Assembly: GCA_016213785.1 (NCBI GenBank)
Contig: JACQZQ010000078.1
Location: 1 to 64,000, forward strand
DNA from: Acidobacteriota bacterium
GTDB taxonomy: Bacteria; Acidobacteriota; Blastocatellia; Chloracidobacteriales; JADJPF01
Reading direction: 5' to 3'
Length of the DNA stretch: 64,000 nt
In this document: positions 52,924-62,434 of the stretch, in pieces
Numbering within the stretch: the first letter of the stretch is position 1
Layout: each line of letters opens with the position of its first letter
Made by a program: the position numbers and the translations under genes
Notes under the pieces: generated by a model
The model's input: only the letters and a program-made list of their open reading frames with translations
Told to the model about the DNA's origin: nothing
Database searches by the model: none

Positions 52924-53583
52924 TTGAAGTCTTTTATTATTCTTAATGTAATCCGTCCAATAGTAAAACTTATTTTTAAGCTAATGTATGGACTAGAGGC
53001 TAAGGGGTTAGAAAATATTCCTGCTACAGGTGCAGTAGTTTTTACCCCTAATCATATTTCTTATATAGATCCTGTTTTAGTTGGGGCATTAATAACAAGA
53101 CGAGTTTATTTTATGACTTGGGATGAGATGTTAAAAATCCCTATTCTAGGTTCTATTGGAAGATGGTTTGGCGCTTATCCTGTTAAATTAGAAGGACATG
53201 ACCGTTTTGCCGTAAAACTTACTCAAGATCACTTAAAAGCAGGTCGAGCAGTAGGTATTTTTCCAGAAGGTGGGCGTACAGTCTCAGGAAAGCTAGATCC
53301 CTTTAAGCAAGGGGCTTTTCGTTTGTCTTTAAGGGGTGGGGTTCCAATAATTCCTGTAACTATAAATGGAGCTTATGATATTTGGCCCCCAGAACAAAAA
53401 TTCCCAAAATTAACTGGTAAGGTTACTATTTATTTTCACTCACCAATTTATCTGCCTAATGCCTCAGGAGCAGAATTAAAAGAGCATATACCTGAAATTA
53501 TAGAAAGAGTGCGTGAGAGTATAATTAGCACTCTAGAAGAAAAACTTATTCCAGATGATGCAAAAATCAAAAGTTCCTCATAA
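52924..53583 (+). CDS. plsC: 1-acyl-glycerol-3-phosphate acyltransferase
   Basis: 219 residues. Acylates lysophosphatidate to phosphatidate in membrane lipid synthesis. Motifs of the family are present: PNHISYIDP (the H-x4-D catalytic box), FPEGGRTVSGKL, and GVPIIPVTINGAYDIWP. A hydrophobic N-terminal helix (FIILNVIRPIVKLIFKLMYGL) anchors it to the membrane. The start is a TTG at 52924 preceded by TAGGAG; an ATG further on would cut the first segment. Confidence 0.93.
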   Translation: MKSFIILNVIRPIVKLIFKLMYGLEAKGLENIPATGAVVFTPNHISYIDPVLVGALITRRVYFMTWDEMLKIPILGSIGRWFGAYPVKLEGHDRFAVKLTQDHLKAGRAVGIFPEGGRTVSGKLDPFKQGAFRLSLRGGVPIIPVTINGAYDIWPPEQKFPKLTGKVTIYFHSPIYLPNASGAELKEHIPEIIERVRESIISTLEEKLIPDDAKIKSSS

Positions 53584-53634
53584 AAAAATATCTAAAAGTT
53601 GTGGTATGCAATAGAATTGGGTTTTTTGGTGTTT

Positions 53635-54501
53635 TTAATTGATTACTTGTTTTACTAACTCACTTATAATCTCGGTCAAGCGTCCTACTATTTCAGATTT
53701 TTCATCAATTCTACGATGAAGGGTAATGGGAAATGCCCCAAGGGTAGGTAAATTAAACAGTCTTTCATCTGCAACCAACTGATTAGGTAGCCCAATATTG
53801 CCACGCATTGTTACTCCTAAGCCTGCAATTGCTGCTGCCCATAACCCAGCCAGACTAGGGCTAACGGCTGCCATACGCCAGCTAGTATTAGCTTGCTCAA
53901 GTACATTTAACATACGCTTTCGAAACATACATTGTGGGCCAAGTGCAACAATTGGTAACAATTGGTCTTTATGTGCTGAAAACTCCTGCCCTGCAATCCA
54001 AACCAATTGTAGCTCACCAAGATGATAAGCAGTTTTTAACTCTGCATGTCCAATAGTCAAAGCCAAATCAAGCTGTCCATTTTCAACCGCATTAACTAAA
54101 GCAGCATTCCCATCTATCCTCAGTTCAATTTGGATTAATGGATAACACTTAATAAAACGTGATAGAGCTTGAGGTAAAACCGTTTCAGCAAAGTCTTGTG
54201 TAAAGCCCAGTTTTACTTGTCCTTTAAGTGATGCTCCACGAATTTTGTCTAGTAATTCATCATTTAGTTCTAGAATTCGGCGTGCATAGCCTAGAACAAG
54301 TTCCCCAACTTCAGTCAAAGCTAGGTTTCTTCCACTTTTATAAAAAAGCGTTGCTCCGACTTCCTGTTGTAGTCGTTTCATTTGTAAGCTGATAGCAGAT
54401 GGAGTACGCCCTAGTCGCTCAGCAGCTTGTCCAAAACCACCTAGGTCATAGGCAACAACTAAAGTGCGTAAGGTGTCAAGATCAAGGTTAGGTAAAATCA
54501 T
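53635..54501 (-). CDS. LysR-family transcriptional regulator
   Basis: 288 residues. The N-terminal winged helix (LDTLRTLVVAYDLGGFGQAAERLGRTPSAISLQMKRLQQEVGATLFYKSGRNLALTEVG) is standard; the rest is the periplasmic-binding-like effector domain (GQVKLGFTQDFAETVLP...). Divergent from the lipocalin-like gene with 74 bases between, a classic arrangement for control of that gene. A candidate TTG-N12-CAA box lies at about 54522-54539, near the consensus T-N11-A; weak. Confidence 0.93.
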   Translation of the reverse strand: MILPNLDLDTLRTLVVAYDLGGFGQAAERLGRTPSAISLQMKRLQQEVGATLFYKSGRNLALTEVGELVLGYARRILELNDELLDKIRGASLKGQVKLGFTQDFAETVLPQALSRFIKCYPLIQIELRIDGNAALVNAVENGQLDLALTIGHAELKTAYHLGELQLVWIAGQEFSAHKDQLLPIVALGPQCMFRKRMLNVLEQANTSWRMAAVSPSLAGLWAAAIAGLGVTMRGNIGLPNQLVADERLFNLPTLGAFPITLHRRIDEKSEIVGRLTEIISELVKQVIN

Positions 54502-54575
54502 ACTTAAATTTTATTTAACTATTGGTTAAAAAAAATCAAATTGTATATTGTATTTCTTAACTTTACAATCATCAT

Positions 54576-55124
54576 ATGAAAAAACTAAACCTAATCAAAA
54601 CACTTATTTTAATTATCTCGTTGTTCTATTTAACATTGGCTCTGCCTACACTACCTACAACTTGTGCTTTCCAAGAACCTACTAAAGAAAAACTTGTCCA
54701 AAAACAACTTGTAGGAACTTGGGTTTTGGTAGAAGCACCTGAGATACGCCCTGATGGCAGCAAGGCTCAAACCTTTGGCCCAAACCCTAAAGGGATACTG
54801 ATAATAGATGAAACTGGTCAATACTCCTTACAAATCTATCAATCAGATCGTCCCAAATTTGCTTCTGGTGACAAACGTCGTGGTAGTGATAAGGAATATC
54901 AAACAGCCATGTTAGGGATGAGTTCTCACTTTGGTCATTGTTTCTTAGAACCTGAAAAGGGGGTTATTATCTTTCAGATTGAGTGTGCTTCTTTTCCAAA
55001 TTGGGAAGGCACAGAGCAAAAACGTCAATACCAACTCTCAAATAATGTACTTACTTATCAAATACCTGTTACAGCAAATGGCAATGGAATAACAACCATT
55101 TCTACTTGGCGACGTGTACAATAA
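54576..55124 (+). CDS. Exported lipocalin-like protein
   Basis: 182 residues with a signal peptide (TLILIISLFYLTLALPTLPTTCA-F). The mature part begins KQLVGTWVLVEAPE and has the strands of the small lipocalin-like family (PNPKGILIIDETGQYSLQI, GTWRxV-type openings in relatives). It probably binds a small hydrophobic ligand. No cysteines beyond those in the signal and one or two later. Controlled, presumably, by the divergent LysR regulator; ended by the hairpin at 55172. Confidence 0.75.
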   Translation: MKKLNLIKTLILIISLFYLTLALPTLPTTCAFQEPTKEKLVQKQLVGTWVLVEAPEIRPDGSKAQTFGPNPKGILIIDETGQYSLQIYQSDRPKFASGDKRRGSDKEYQTAMLGMSSHFGHCFLEPEKGVIIFQIECASFPNWEGTEQKRQYQLSNNVLTYQIPVTANGNGITTISTWRRVQ

Positions 55125-55430
55125 AAAAAGAGGATGAAAATATAAGCATATAGAATTCTTCCTTAATTCTTAAAACCTTAACCTAGCCAGAATAATCTGA
55201 CTAGGCTAAGGTTTTTACCTTTTATAATGTTTTTTGGAATTTAATAGGCTTGTTAGTTTATCATATCTTTTCAAGTTTTTCTTTATTTCCAATAACTTAC
55301 AGACAAACTCCCACGATTACACATATATTTTATGCTATAGCTACTTGACATTACTAGCTAGAAATAGTCATCATTCAAGTTTTCTTTAAGTAGTTTAAAT
55401 AAATTTAACATAAAGTTTTAGAGGGAAAAA
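55125..55430. other. Intergenic region ahead of proS
   Basis: 306 bases holding the terminator hairpin at 55172-55215 and an upstream sequence for proS. A TTGACA is present near 55348 but without a good -10. No T-box or tRNA-like element is seen. Confidence 0.5.
55172..55220 (+). terminator. Intrinsic terminator after the lipocalin-like gene
   Basis: A 19-bp stem with two mismatches (AAAACCTTA... / ...TAAGGTTTT), 6-base loop, then T-rich tail; 47 bases past the stop. Confidence 0.8.
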
Positions 55431-57152
55431 ATGCGCTGGTCAAAAATCTTTACTCCTACTTTACGTGAAACTCCTGCAATGGCTGAAGCAGTTAGTCATA
55501 AGCTTTTGCTACGTGCTGGTTATATTCGCCAACTTACTGCTGGGGTTTACTCTTATTTACCATTAGCCCAAAGAGTGCTGTTAAAAATTACTGCTATTAT
55601 TCGCGAAGAGATGAATAACATTGGAGGGCAAGAACACTTATTACCAGCACTTAATCCAGCAGAGATTTGGCAAGAATCTGGAAGATGGCAAGTAATGGGC
55701 GATAATATGTTTCGCTTAAAAGACAGAAAAGGTGCTGAGCTTTGTCTAGCTATGACACATGAAGAAATATTTACCTCTATTGCTCGTGATGAACTACGAT
55801 CATATAAACAACTTCCTCAAATTTGGTATCACATACAAACTAAATTTAGAGATGAAGCCCGCCCAAAATCAGGAATGCTAAGGGTTCGTGAATTTATTAT
55901 GAAAGATGCTTATTCTTTTGACCTTGATTTGGAGGGCTTAGACAAAGCTTTTGAAGCACACCGTGAGGCTTACTGCTTAATTTATAAACGTTGTGAACTA
56001 GAGTTTTCTATTGTTGAAGCATCTTCTGGAGCAATGGGAGGAAGTAAATCTAGTGAATTTATGGTCTACTCTGATGCTGGAGAGGATTGGATTGCAAGTT
56101 GTGCAGATTGCAAATATGCTGCAAATACTGAAAAAGCAACTTCTAAAATTCCTTCCATAACCGATGAGGCAGGACTAGAAAGCCCAGAAAAATTCCCTAC
56201 CCCTGGAGTACGTACAATTGAAGACCTTACAACTTTTCCAGGTGGAGCAGCAGCTAATCGTCAAATTAAAACCTTGGTTTATATGTTAGACGATAAACCA
56301 GCATTAGTATTAATGCGAGGAGATCATCAACTTAATGAGACTAAATTAACCGATTCAACTCAAGCAATTAATGCACGCCCTGCACATCCAGCAGAAATCC
56401 AAAACTTACTAGGAGCACTCCCTGGCTCACTTGGTGCAGTAGGAGTAAAAGATATTTTTATCATTGCTGATAAAGCTTTAGAAGGCCGTACCAATATGGT
56501 AACAGGTGCAAACCACAATGATCATCACTTAAGAGGTGTATCTATAGCAAGAGATATTAATATAACTAAATGGGCTGATTTACGAAGTGTAGAGAGTGGG
56601 GAAGGTTGTCCTAATTGTTCTGGAACACTTAGAGTAGATAAAGCTATTGAAGTAGGACATATTTTTAAGCTAGGCACAAGATATAGTGAATCAATGAAAG
56701 CTACAGTCTTAAATGCTGAAGGTAAAGAAGTTCCTATAATAATGGGTTGTTATGGAATTGGAGTAGGCCGTATACTTGCATCTGCTGTTGAACTTTATAA
56801 TGATGCAGATGGAATATCTTGGCCTGTTTCAATAGCTCCTTTTGAACTAGTAATTACACCAACTAATATAAATGACGCATTACAAAAAGAAACAAGCACA
56901 AAACTTTATGAAGAGTTTATGGCTATTGGTGTAGATGTAATTTTAGATGATCGTGATGAACGCCCTGGGGTTAAATTTAAAGATTCTGATTTAATAGGTA
57001 TCCCCTACCGTATTACCTTAGGTAAAAAGCTAAAGGAAGGAAAAGTAGAATTTTTTACTCGCAGAAATAAAGAAGTTAAAGATGTTTCATTAGAAAATAT
57101 AGTAGAGGTGCTTAGAGAAGCTATTGCTAAAGCAAATATAGTTAAGCCATAA
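55431..57152 (+). CDS. proS: Prolyl-tRNA synthetase
   Basis: 573 residues, class II synthetase of the bacterial type with an editing insertion. Motifs: [58 protein letters not shown] (motif 2), the insertion with [49 protein letters not shown] (motif 3), and the C-terminal anticodon-binding domain ([26 protein letters not shown]). AGAGGG precedes the start. It heads a unit with the arginyltransferase-like gene 35 bases downstream. Confidence 0.97.
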   Translation: MRWSKIFTPTLRETPAMAEAVSHKLLLRAGYIRQLTAGVYSYLPLAQRVLLKITAIIREEMNNIGGQEHLLPALNPAEIWQESGRWQVMGDNMFRLKDRKGAELCLAMTHEEIFTSIARDELRSYKQLPQIWYHIQTKFRDEARPKSGMLRVREFIMKDAYSFDLDLEGLDKAFEAHREAYCLIYKRCELEFSIVEASSGAMGGSKSSEFMVYSDAGEDWIASCADCKYAANTEKATSKIPSITDEAGLESPEKFPTPGVRTIEDLTTFPGGAAANRQIKTLVYMLDDKPALVLMRGDHQLNETKLTDSTQAINARPAHPAEIQNLLGALPGSLGAVGVKDIFIIADKALEGRTNMVTGANHNDHHLRGVSIARDINITKWADLRSVESGEGCPNCSGTLRVDKAIEVGHIFKLGTRYSESMKATVLNAEGKEVPIIMGCYGIGVGRILASAVELYNDADGISWPVSIAPFELVITPTNINDALQKETSTKLYEEFMAIGVDVILDDRDERPGVKFKDSDLIGIPYRITLGKKLKEGKVEFFTRRNKEVKDVSLENIVEVLREAIAKANIVKP

Positions 57153-57187
57153 AAATTGTTAAAGTCTTTTTCCTAAAATAAACACAA

Positions 57188-57838
57188 ATGAGCTACATTA
57201 ATGAATATTTTTTCTGTGAAAAAGTAAGCCCTGAACATATGGACTTATTTTGGTCAGAGGGTTGGCGGCACTTTGGCTCATATTTTTTTCGTTATGAAAA
57301 ACTTCTCTCAAGAAAAAATAAATACTCTGTTATTCCTTTAAGAATAAACTTAAAAAACTTTCAATACTCTAAGAGTCAAAAGCGTATCTTAAAGAAAAAT
57401 AATGATTTAACTATTATTATGAGAGATGCTTTTATTGATAAGGAAAAAGAGGATTTATTTTTTGCTCATAGAGTTAGGTTTAAGGAAAATATCCCTGACT
57501 CTATTTATACGTTTCTTGCTAAAAACCCTAAAATCCCTTGTAACACTCAAGAAATATGTTTATTTCAGGATAATAAATTACTTGCAGCGTCTTTTTTAGA
57601 TGTAGGAAGACAAGCAACATCTAGTATATACACAATATTTGATCCTAATGAGGAAAAGCGTAGTCTAGGAATTTATATAATTCTTTTAGCAATAGATTAT
57701 TCAATTAAAACAGGAAAAACTTATTATTACCCTGGCTATGCTTATAAAGAGCCTTCTCATTATGATTACAAGAAAAAATTTGCTGCAATGGAATATTACA
57801 ATTGGAAAAAAGAATGGTTAGAACTTGTGCCTTCTTAA
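57188..57838 (+). CDS. Arginyltransferase-like (ATE/Bpt) protein, shortened N-terminus
   Basis: 216 residues of the arginyl-tRNA-protein transferase family. The C-terminal GNAT-like half is clear: SVIPLRINLKNFQYSKSQKRILKKNNDL, SIYTIFDPNEEKRSLGIYIILLAIDYSIKTGKTYYYPGY. Family members carry a Cys-rich N-terminal domain, which is reduced here to a short stretch with a single Cys, so cofactor binding or substrate recognition may differ. Lies just after proS. A transferase using charged tRNA to modify proteins or small acceptors is possible; the donor tRNA is unknown. Confidence 0.75.
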   Translation: MSYINEYFFCEKVSPEHMDLFWSEGWRHFGSYFFRYEKLLSRKNKYSVIPLRINLKNFQYSKSQKRILKKNNDLTIIMRDAFIDKEKEDLFFAHRVRFKENIPDSIYTFLAKNPKIPCNTQEICLFQDNKLLAASFLDVGRQATSSIYTIFDPNEEKRSLGIYIILLAIDYSIKTGKTYYYPGYAYKEPSHYDYKKKFAAMEYYNWKKEWLELVPS

Positions 57839-57892
57839 GTAGTATAACTTTTTCTCTTAATCATTTAGGGTGCAGATATTTTTAATAAAAAA

Positions 57893-60800
57893 CTATATCC
57901 ATTTGCCAGGAGCAACCATATCAAACATTTTCTCTGGGCATTTAATATGTTGTGCTCTCATCCAATCACAAGCTTTTTCCATTAGTTGCTTACCTTTAGC
58001 CCCACCCATTAATTGACCTTTTCTATAATCTGCTGCAGTAGCAAATAAATACATATCAGTAGCTATAAGTTTTTCTTTTGAACTTTCTAGTAGTTTAATA
58101 GCTTCTTCTCTTTGATTACGGGTTGCAGCTATTGCGGCTCTAATTAATAAGGCTAGAGCATGACCATAATGGCGTTTTTCTTTTTCTATTTTTTGAGCGG
58201 TAAGCTCAGCAGCTTTTAATAAAGGTGAGGCTTCAGCACCTTGAGCAATAGCAGCCAAAGCGCTACGTGCATAAAGATGCCACATTTCAATCCTAACAAA
58301 TTGAACTCTAAGATATTGTGATTTTTTTAGTTCACTCCAACGAAAGTTTAGAAAATGCCATCCTTCCTCACCCTCTCCTCGATACATAGTTGTTTCAACT
58401 TGGCAAACTAATTCCCAATAATGTTGAACATGAAAACCTCTATGTGACCATTGTTCTAGGGCTTCTCTCAGTTCTATTTCTAGCTTTTCTGGCTGATCGC
58501 TAGCTAAGCGGGTTAAGTAATAAAGCCTAATCCGTAAATTTATTTCTGTATATAAATCACCACGTCTTTGAGCTTCTTGAATTAAGCCTGTAACACGGTC
58601 AAAAAGCTTATTCCATTCACCCATATAAAAAAGAGGGCGCAACATAAAAATCAGGACTGTAGATATTTCCCAAGCTACACCTGTACATTTATCTCTAAGC
58701 ATTTTCTCAGCTTTTTCTCCTAATAGGTGTGCTTTTTTCCATTCACCCATTAGGAAAGCAGCTACGCTAGAAGAAAAATCAACTAGTGTTGAGGTATAGG
58801 GGTTATTAACTTTTTCAGCTAATTGTCTAGAGAGTTCAATTAGTTGGTTTGTTTTTGACCACTCGCTACCACCATCAATGGCTGAGTAAGGGATTTCTAG
58901 GCTTAAAGCTCTAGCAATACGGTATGGTTCTCCTATTTTTAAGGCTAAAAGTAGATGTCTTACTTGAAAATCTGCACCTAGAATTGAGGCTACTAAGCTA
59001 AGCCCTATTGCCCCAGTCCAGCAAACATCAATTTTTAATAATTCTTCTGCGGGGATTTCTTTTTCTGGAGTTTCCTGAAAATTTAGCCCTCTTATTTCTA
59101 TCCATAATCTTTTAATTAAAAATGAACATAGCGCTCCCCAAGAAGTCTTAGGAACTTTAATCCCAACTCTACTTAAAACACTTCCTAGTATAGATAGCCC
59201 TTCATCAATATGCCCACTACGTAAAAGCTCCTCAGATGCCCTTTGTTGGAGTTTAAGAGCTAAATTATCAGTAACACATAAATTACAAATATCTGTAGCT
59301 ACAGAAAGATAAATTTGAGCAGATTCTTTTCCTCGTCCTGCATAACTTAAAGCATCGGCTAGTTTAATTCTTAAATCTTGGACTTGGGTTTCAAAAAATA
59401 TAGGGTTTGGGCTTTCTAAAATTATATTTAGAGCTTGTTGATAGAGTTGTGCAGCCTGATTAAAAGCAAGTGTTTTTGATGCTTGTTCGGCAGCCAAAAT
59501 AATATATTTACAAGCTCTTTCACTATCTCCAGCATTTTCAAAGTGATAGGCTAGGCGTTGAGGATCATTTTGAGGATCATTTACTGCTAAATTTTCTAGT
59601 ATGTTTACTAAACTAAAGTGATAAGCTTTTAATTTTTCTGGAGGTAAATATTTTATTATCGCCTCTCTAATACGGTTATGATAAACATCTAATTCATAGC
59701 GATGTCTTGAACTCTTAGCACGAACTAGGCGATTAGTTCTTAAAATATTTACTAGAGTTTGCTCTTCATCTTTAATTTGTACAGCTTGTTTTGCTATATT
59801 ACGTTCTAAGGGTTGTCCAGCTATTGCTATTATTTCTAATAGTTTACGGCTATCTTCTGAAAGTTGAAATATATGTTTTTGGATAACTTCATCTAAAGAT
59901 CCTACTTGTTTTTTCCTTACATCTTCATCTGTAGTCTGCTGAAAACTGTGCCCTAATTGAGAATAACGCACAAATTCGCCAATAAAAAATGGGCTACAAG
60001 CAGCTTCTTGGGCAATTATTTCTGCTTGTTCTTGAGTAGAATCTTCTAATAAGTTTTTTGCAAGCTGACAAGCTTCTAACCAAGATAGTTCCTTTAACTC
60101 TATTTCTTGCCTTTCAACCAACATATCTGGATCTTGATTTAATAGCGTTTTTAATAATTGGCTGTTGTCTGCATCTTCACTACGATAGCACCCTAAAAAT
60201 AATAGCCTAGGAGCATTAGGTGTACGTAAAATTTCTAGAAGCAGTGTGGCACTATCACTATCACCCCATTGCAGATCGTCAACACAAAGAACTAGAAGAC
60301 TTTTCTTACCCAACTTAGATAGTAGTTCTCTTAGGGAAATAAAAGCTCTTTGCCTTAGCTCTTGTGAGGAAGGAATATCTAAAACACTACTTTCTATTTG
60401 TTCAATACTTTCTACTTGATTAAACACAGGAAAAATCTTAGCTAAAGCTGCTAGATCATCAGTTATTAAAGGTTTTATTTCCGATTTACTAAGACTTTTT
60501 AAGTAATTAGCTAGAGAATCCATTAAACTATCTAATGCTTTATAAGGAACAAATTCTTGTTCATAACAACGTCCAAATAAAACTACTAAATTTAATTCTC
60601 TTTGTTGTAAGTCCTCTAGAAAATAGCGTACAAACGCACTTTTCCCCATTCCAGAACGACCATGAATATAGACTGAAACCCCTTGGCCTGATTTAACTTT
60701 AAGAAAGGCTTCTTGCAAAGTATTTAATTGTTCTTCGCGCCCAATAAGTCTAGCTTGGTCAATTATTAATTTTTGGCGCTTTTTAGTTTGAATACCTGTT

Positions 60801-61792
60801 AAACGTCTAAGTATTTCAGAACCATTAGGGCGATCTTTAGAATCACAAGCTAAAAGATCTAGACATAATTTCTCTAATTCTGGAGGAACTCCTGCTACAA
60901 GCTGGCTAGGCGGGGTAGGATCATAACGAAGCTTACTTAGTAAAATTTTCATTGGCTGAGATTCAAAATGATCTCCAAAAGGAAGATCACCAGTTAAGGC
61001 TTCATAAAGTATTACACCAAGACTATACCAATCTGTAGATTCATCTACTACCTTACCTACACCTTGTTCTGGCGACATATAAGTAGGTGTGCCAACAATA
61101 TTTTTATTTTCTACTAGGTTTTGATTAGCAAGCTCTGTAACTAAACCAAAGTCAAGTATTACAACTCTACCCTGTTTAGTTACTAAGACATTAGAGGGTT
61201 TTATATCTCTATGGAGTTTACCTGCTTCATGTAAAAACATTAAACCTTCTATTAGCTGTTTTAATGTTTTACGTAGCCTATCAAAGCGTACAGGTGATTT
61301 AGAAATCTGTTTAGGCGATTTAGATAGATTTGCTGAGGGTCTTTCTATTTCGGTGCTTGAGCCAACAGCTTTTGTTTTCCAACTAGGTTCAAGGTCTGGA
61401 ACAGGTGTATCTATGGAGCTTATACTACTAGAATTATCCCATCCTAGAGCTACTTCTTGCCAAACATCTTCTTCTGAGACAGGCTGCCAAACATACTCTA
61501 AAATACTTATTCCCTCTACTAACTCCATAGTAAAGAACCATTGTTCATTTTCAAAAAACAGTTCATAAAGTTCTACTAAGTTTGGATGGGTAACATCGGC
61601 AAGAGCACGAAATTCTTGCTTAAAAGCAAGAATTGCCTCTGGGTCAAGTTCACTAAGTGTTTTTAATGCAACTAAAGTATTTTGCTGATTATCAAAAGCT
61701 TTATAAACTACTCCAAAGCCGCCCGTACCTAAACAACTTTGTATAGTAAAACGCTCTGTATTAGGAAAGCCTTGTCCCTTGAAATTAGTCAT
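57893..61792 (-). CDS. Giant Ser/Thr kinase with AAA ATPase and TPR-like tail (PknK-like)
   Basis: 1299 residues. Kinase (about 15-330): GTGGFGVVYKA, VALKTL, a Ser/Pro-rich insertion after EYVWQPV, HRDIKPSNVLV, DFGLVTE, GTPTYMSPEQGVG. Then an AAA_16-type ATPase (about 345-650) with REEQLNTLQEAF, Walker A GRSGMGKS, Walker B LLVLCVDDLQWGD, and LFLGCYRSEDA; then a long helical TPR-like region to the end. Catalytic residues are intact in both. It may phosphorylate and remodel regulators, as proposed for PknK-type proteins in myxobacteria. No membrane segment. Ligand unknown. Confidence 0.92.
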   Translation of the reverse strand: MTNFKGQGFPNTERFTIQSCLGTGGFGVVYKAFDNQQNTLVALKTLSELDPEAILAFKQEFRALADVTHPNLVELYELFFENEQWFFTMELVEGISILEYVWQPVSEEDVWQEVALGWDNSSSISSIDTPVPDLEPSWKTKAVGSSTEIERPSANLSKSPKQISKSPVRFDRLRKTLKQLIEGLMFLHEAGKLHRDIKPSNVLVTKQGRVVILDFGLVTELANQNLVENKNIVGTPTYMSPEQGVGKVVDESTDWYSLGVILYEALTGDLPFGDHFESQPMKILLSKLRYDPTPPSQLVAGVPPELEKLCLDLLACDSKDRPNGSEILRRLTGIQTKKRQKLIIDQARLIGREEQLNTLQEAFLKVKSGQGVSVYIHGRSGMGKSAFVRYFLEDLQQRELNLVVLFGRCYEQEFVPYKALDSLMDSLANYLKSLSKSEIKPLITDDLAALAKIFPVFNQVESIEQIESSVLDIPSSQELRQRAFISLRELLSKLGKKSLLVLCVDDLQWGDSDSATLLLEILRTPNAPRLLFLGCYRSEDADNSQLLKTLLNQDPDMLVERQEIELKELSWLEACQLAKNLLEDSTQEQAEIIAQEAACSPFFIGEFVRYSQLGHSFQQTTDEDVRKKQVGSLDEVIQKHIFQLSEDSRKLLEIIAIAGQPLERNIAKQAVQIKDEEQTLVNILRTNRLVRAKSSRHRYELDVYHNRIREAIIKYLPPEKLKAYHFSLVNILENLAVNDPQNDPQRLAYHFENAGDSERACKYIILAAEQASKTLAFNQAAQLYQQALNIILESPNPIFFETQVQDLRIKLADALSYAGRGKESAQIYLSVATDICNLCVTDNLALKLQQRASEELLRSGHIDEGLSILGSVLSRVGIKVPKTSWGALCSFLIKRLWIEIRGLNFQETPEKEIPAEELLKIDVCWTGAIGLSLVASILGADFQVRHLLLALKIGEPYRIARALSLEIPYSAIDGGSEWSKTNQLIELSRQLAEKVNNPYTSTLVDFSSSVAAFLMGEWKKAHLLGEKAEKMLRDKCTGVAWEISTVLIFMLRPLFYMGEWNKLFDRVTGLIQEAQRRGDLYTEINLRIRLYYLTRLASDQPEKLEIELREALEQWSHRGFHVQHYWELVCQVETTMYRGEGEEGWHFLNFRWSELKKSQYLRVQFVRIEMWHLYARSALAAIAQGAEASPLLKAAELTAQKIEKEKRHYGHALALLIRAAIAATRNQREEAIKLLESSKEKLIATDMYLFATAADYRKGQLMGGAKGKQLMEKACDWMRAQHIKCPEKMFDMVAPGKWI

Positions 61793-61818
61793 TTAACAAG
61801 CCTTTTTTAACGAGAAAT

Positions 61819-61854
61819 GGCATAGAATCTACAAATTTATGTAAATTCCATGCC
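61819..61854 (-). terminator. Hairpin after the lipoprotein gene
   Basis: A 15-bp stem with two mismatches (GGCATAGAAT... / ...ATTCCATGCC) and a 6-base loop between the lipoprotein and kinase genes; no strong T-run, so weak as a terminator. Confidence 0.45.
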
Positions 61855-61910
61855 TAAAACCGATTATCTATTAAATAATAGATTAATACAAAAGAAATGT
61901 ACCTAAGATT

Positions 61911-62420
61911 TTATTTTTTTTCCTCAAAAATATCTTGCACCATTTTTAATTCAGCATCATCAAAAACATTGTGCAAAGGAACATCAAATTTTCCTTCTTT
62001 AAGGCTAACTGTAGCCCGATATTGCAAAGGCCCTTTATTATCCATTGGTCGCCAAAACCAAAGAGCAAAGCCCGAATCATTATAATAAAGAACTTTCTGT
62101 TGATTTTCCTCAAGTTTTATTTCTTTAGAATTATCTGGTTTACCAAGTTTGGCAACTGCATCTTTTTCTTCAGTTTCACGAGTAAAAGTCTCTATAACAG
62201 GAAGCTCAACAGCAAGTTTTTCCTTAACCTCTTTTTGATAGCCTAAAGCTCTAGTTGCTTGTTCACCTCGTTGTTTTAGTTTGGTTTCTGCTGGATTAAT
62301 ATCTCCTACCCATTCACTTTTATCATTACTTGAAACCTGTTCTGGCTCACTACAAGCACTAAAGTTTAAACAAATTAACAAAATTAGAAAGAGAAAAAAA
62401 GTTTTTTTACCAAACATCAT
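61911..62420 (-). CDS. Lipoprotein of unknown function
   Basis: 169 residues. The N-terminus KKTFFLFLILLICLNFSAC-SE ends in a lipobox with the acylated Cys, so it should be a membrane-anchored lipoprotein. The rest is acidic, helical, and then strands (VLYYNDSGFALWFWRPMDNKG, QYRATVSLKEGKFDVPLH), with no recognised family. TGAGGTAA precedes two adjacent ATGs; the first is used. The next gene (SDR) ends 14 bases upstream on the same strand, so the two are likely one transcript. Confidence 0.7.
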   Translation of the reverse strand: MMFGKKTFFLFLILLICLNFSACSEPEQVSSNDKSEWVGDINPAETKLKQRGEQATRALGYQKEVKEKLAVELPVIETFTRETEEKDAVAKLGKPDNSKEIKLEENQQKVLYYNDSGFALWFWRPMDNKGPLQYRATVSLKEGKFDVPLHNVFDDAELKMVQDIFEEKK

Positions 62421-62434
62421 TTACCTCACTAAAA

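Noticed and set aside
55240-55430. T-box leader for proS
   Set aside because: No T-box consensus (for example TGG-containing antiterminator) or large stem I is seen.
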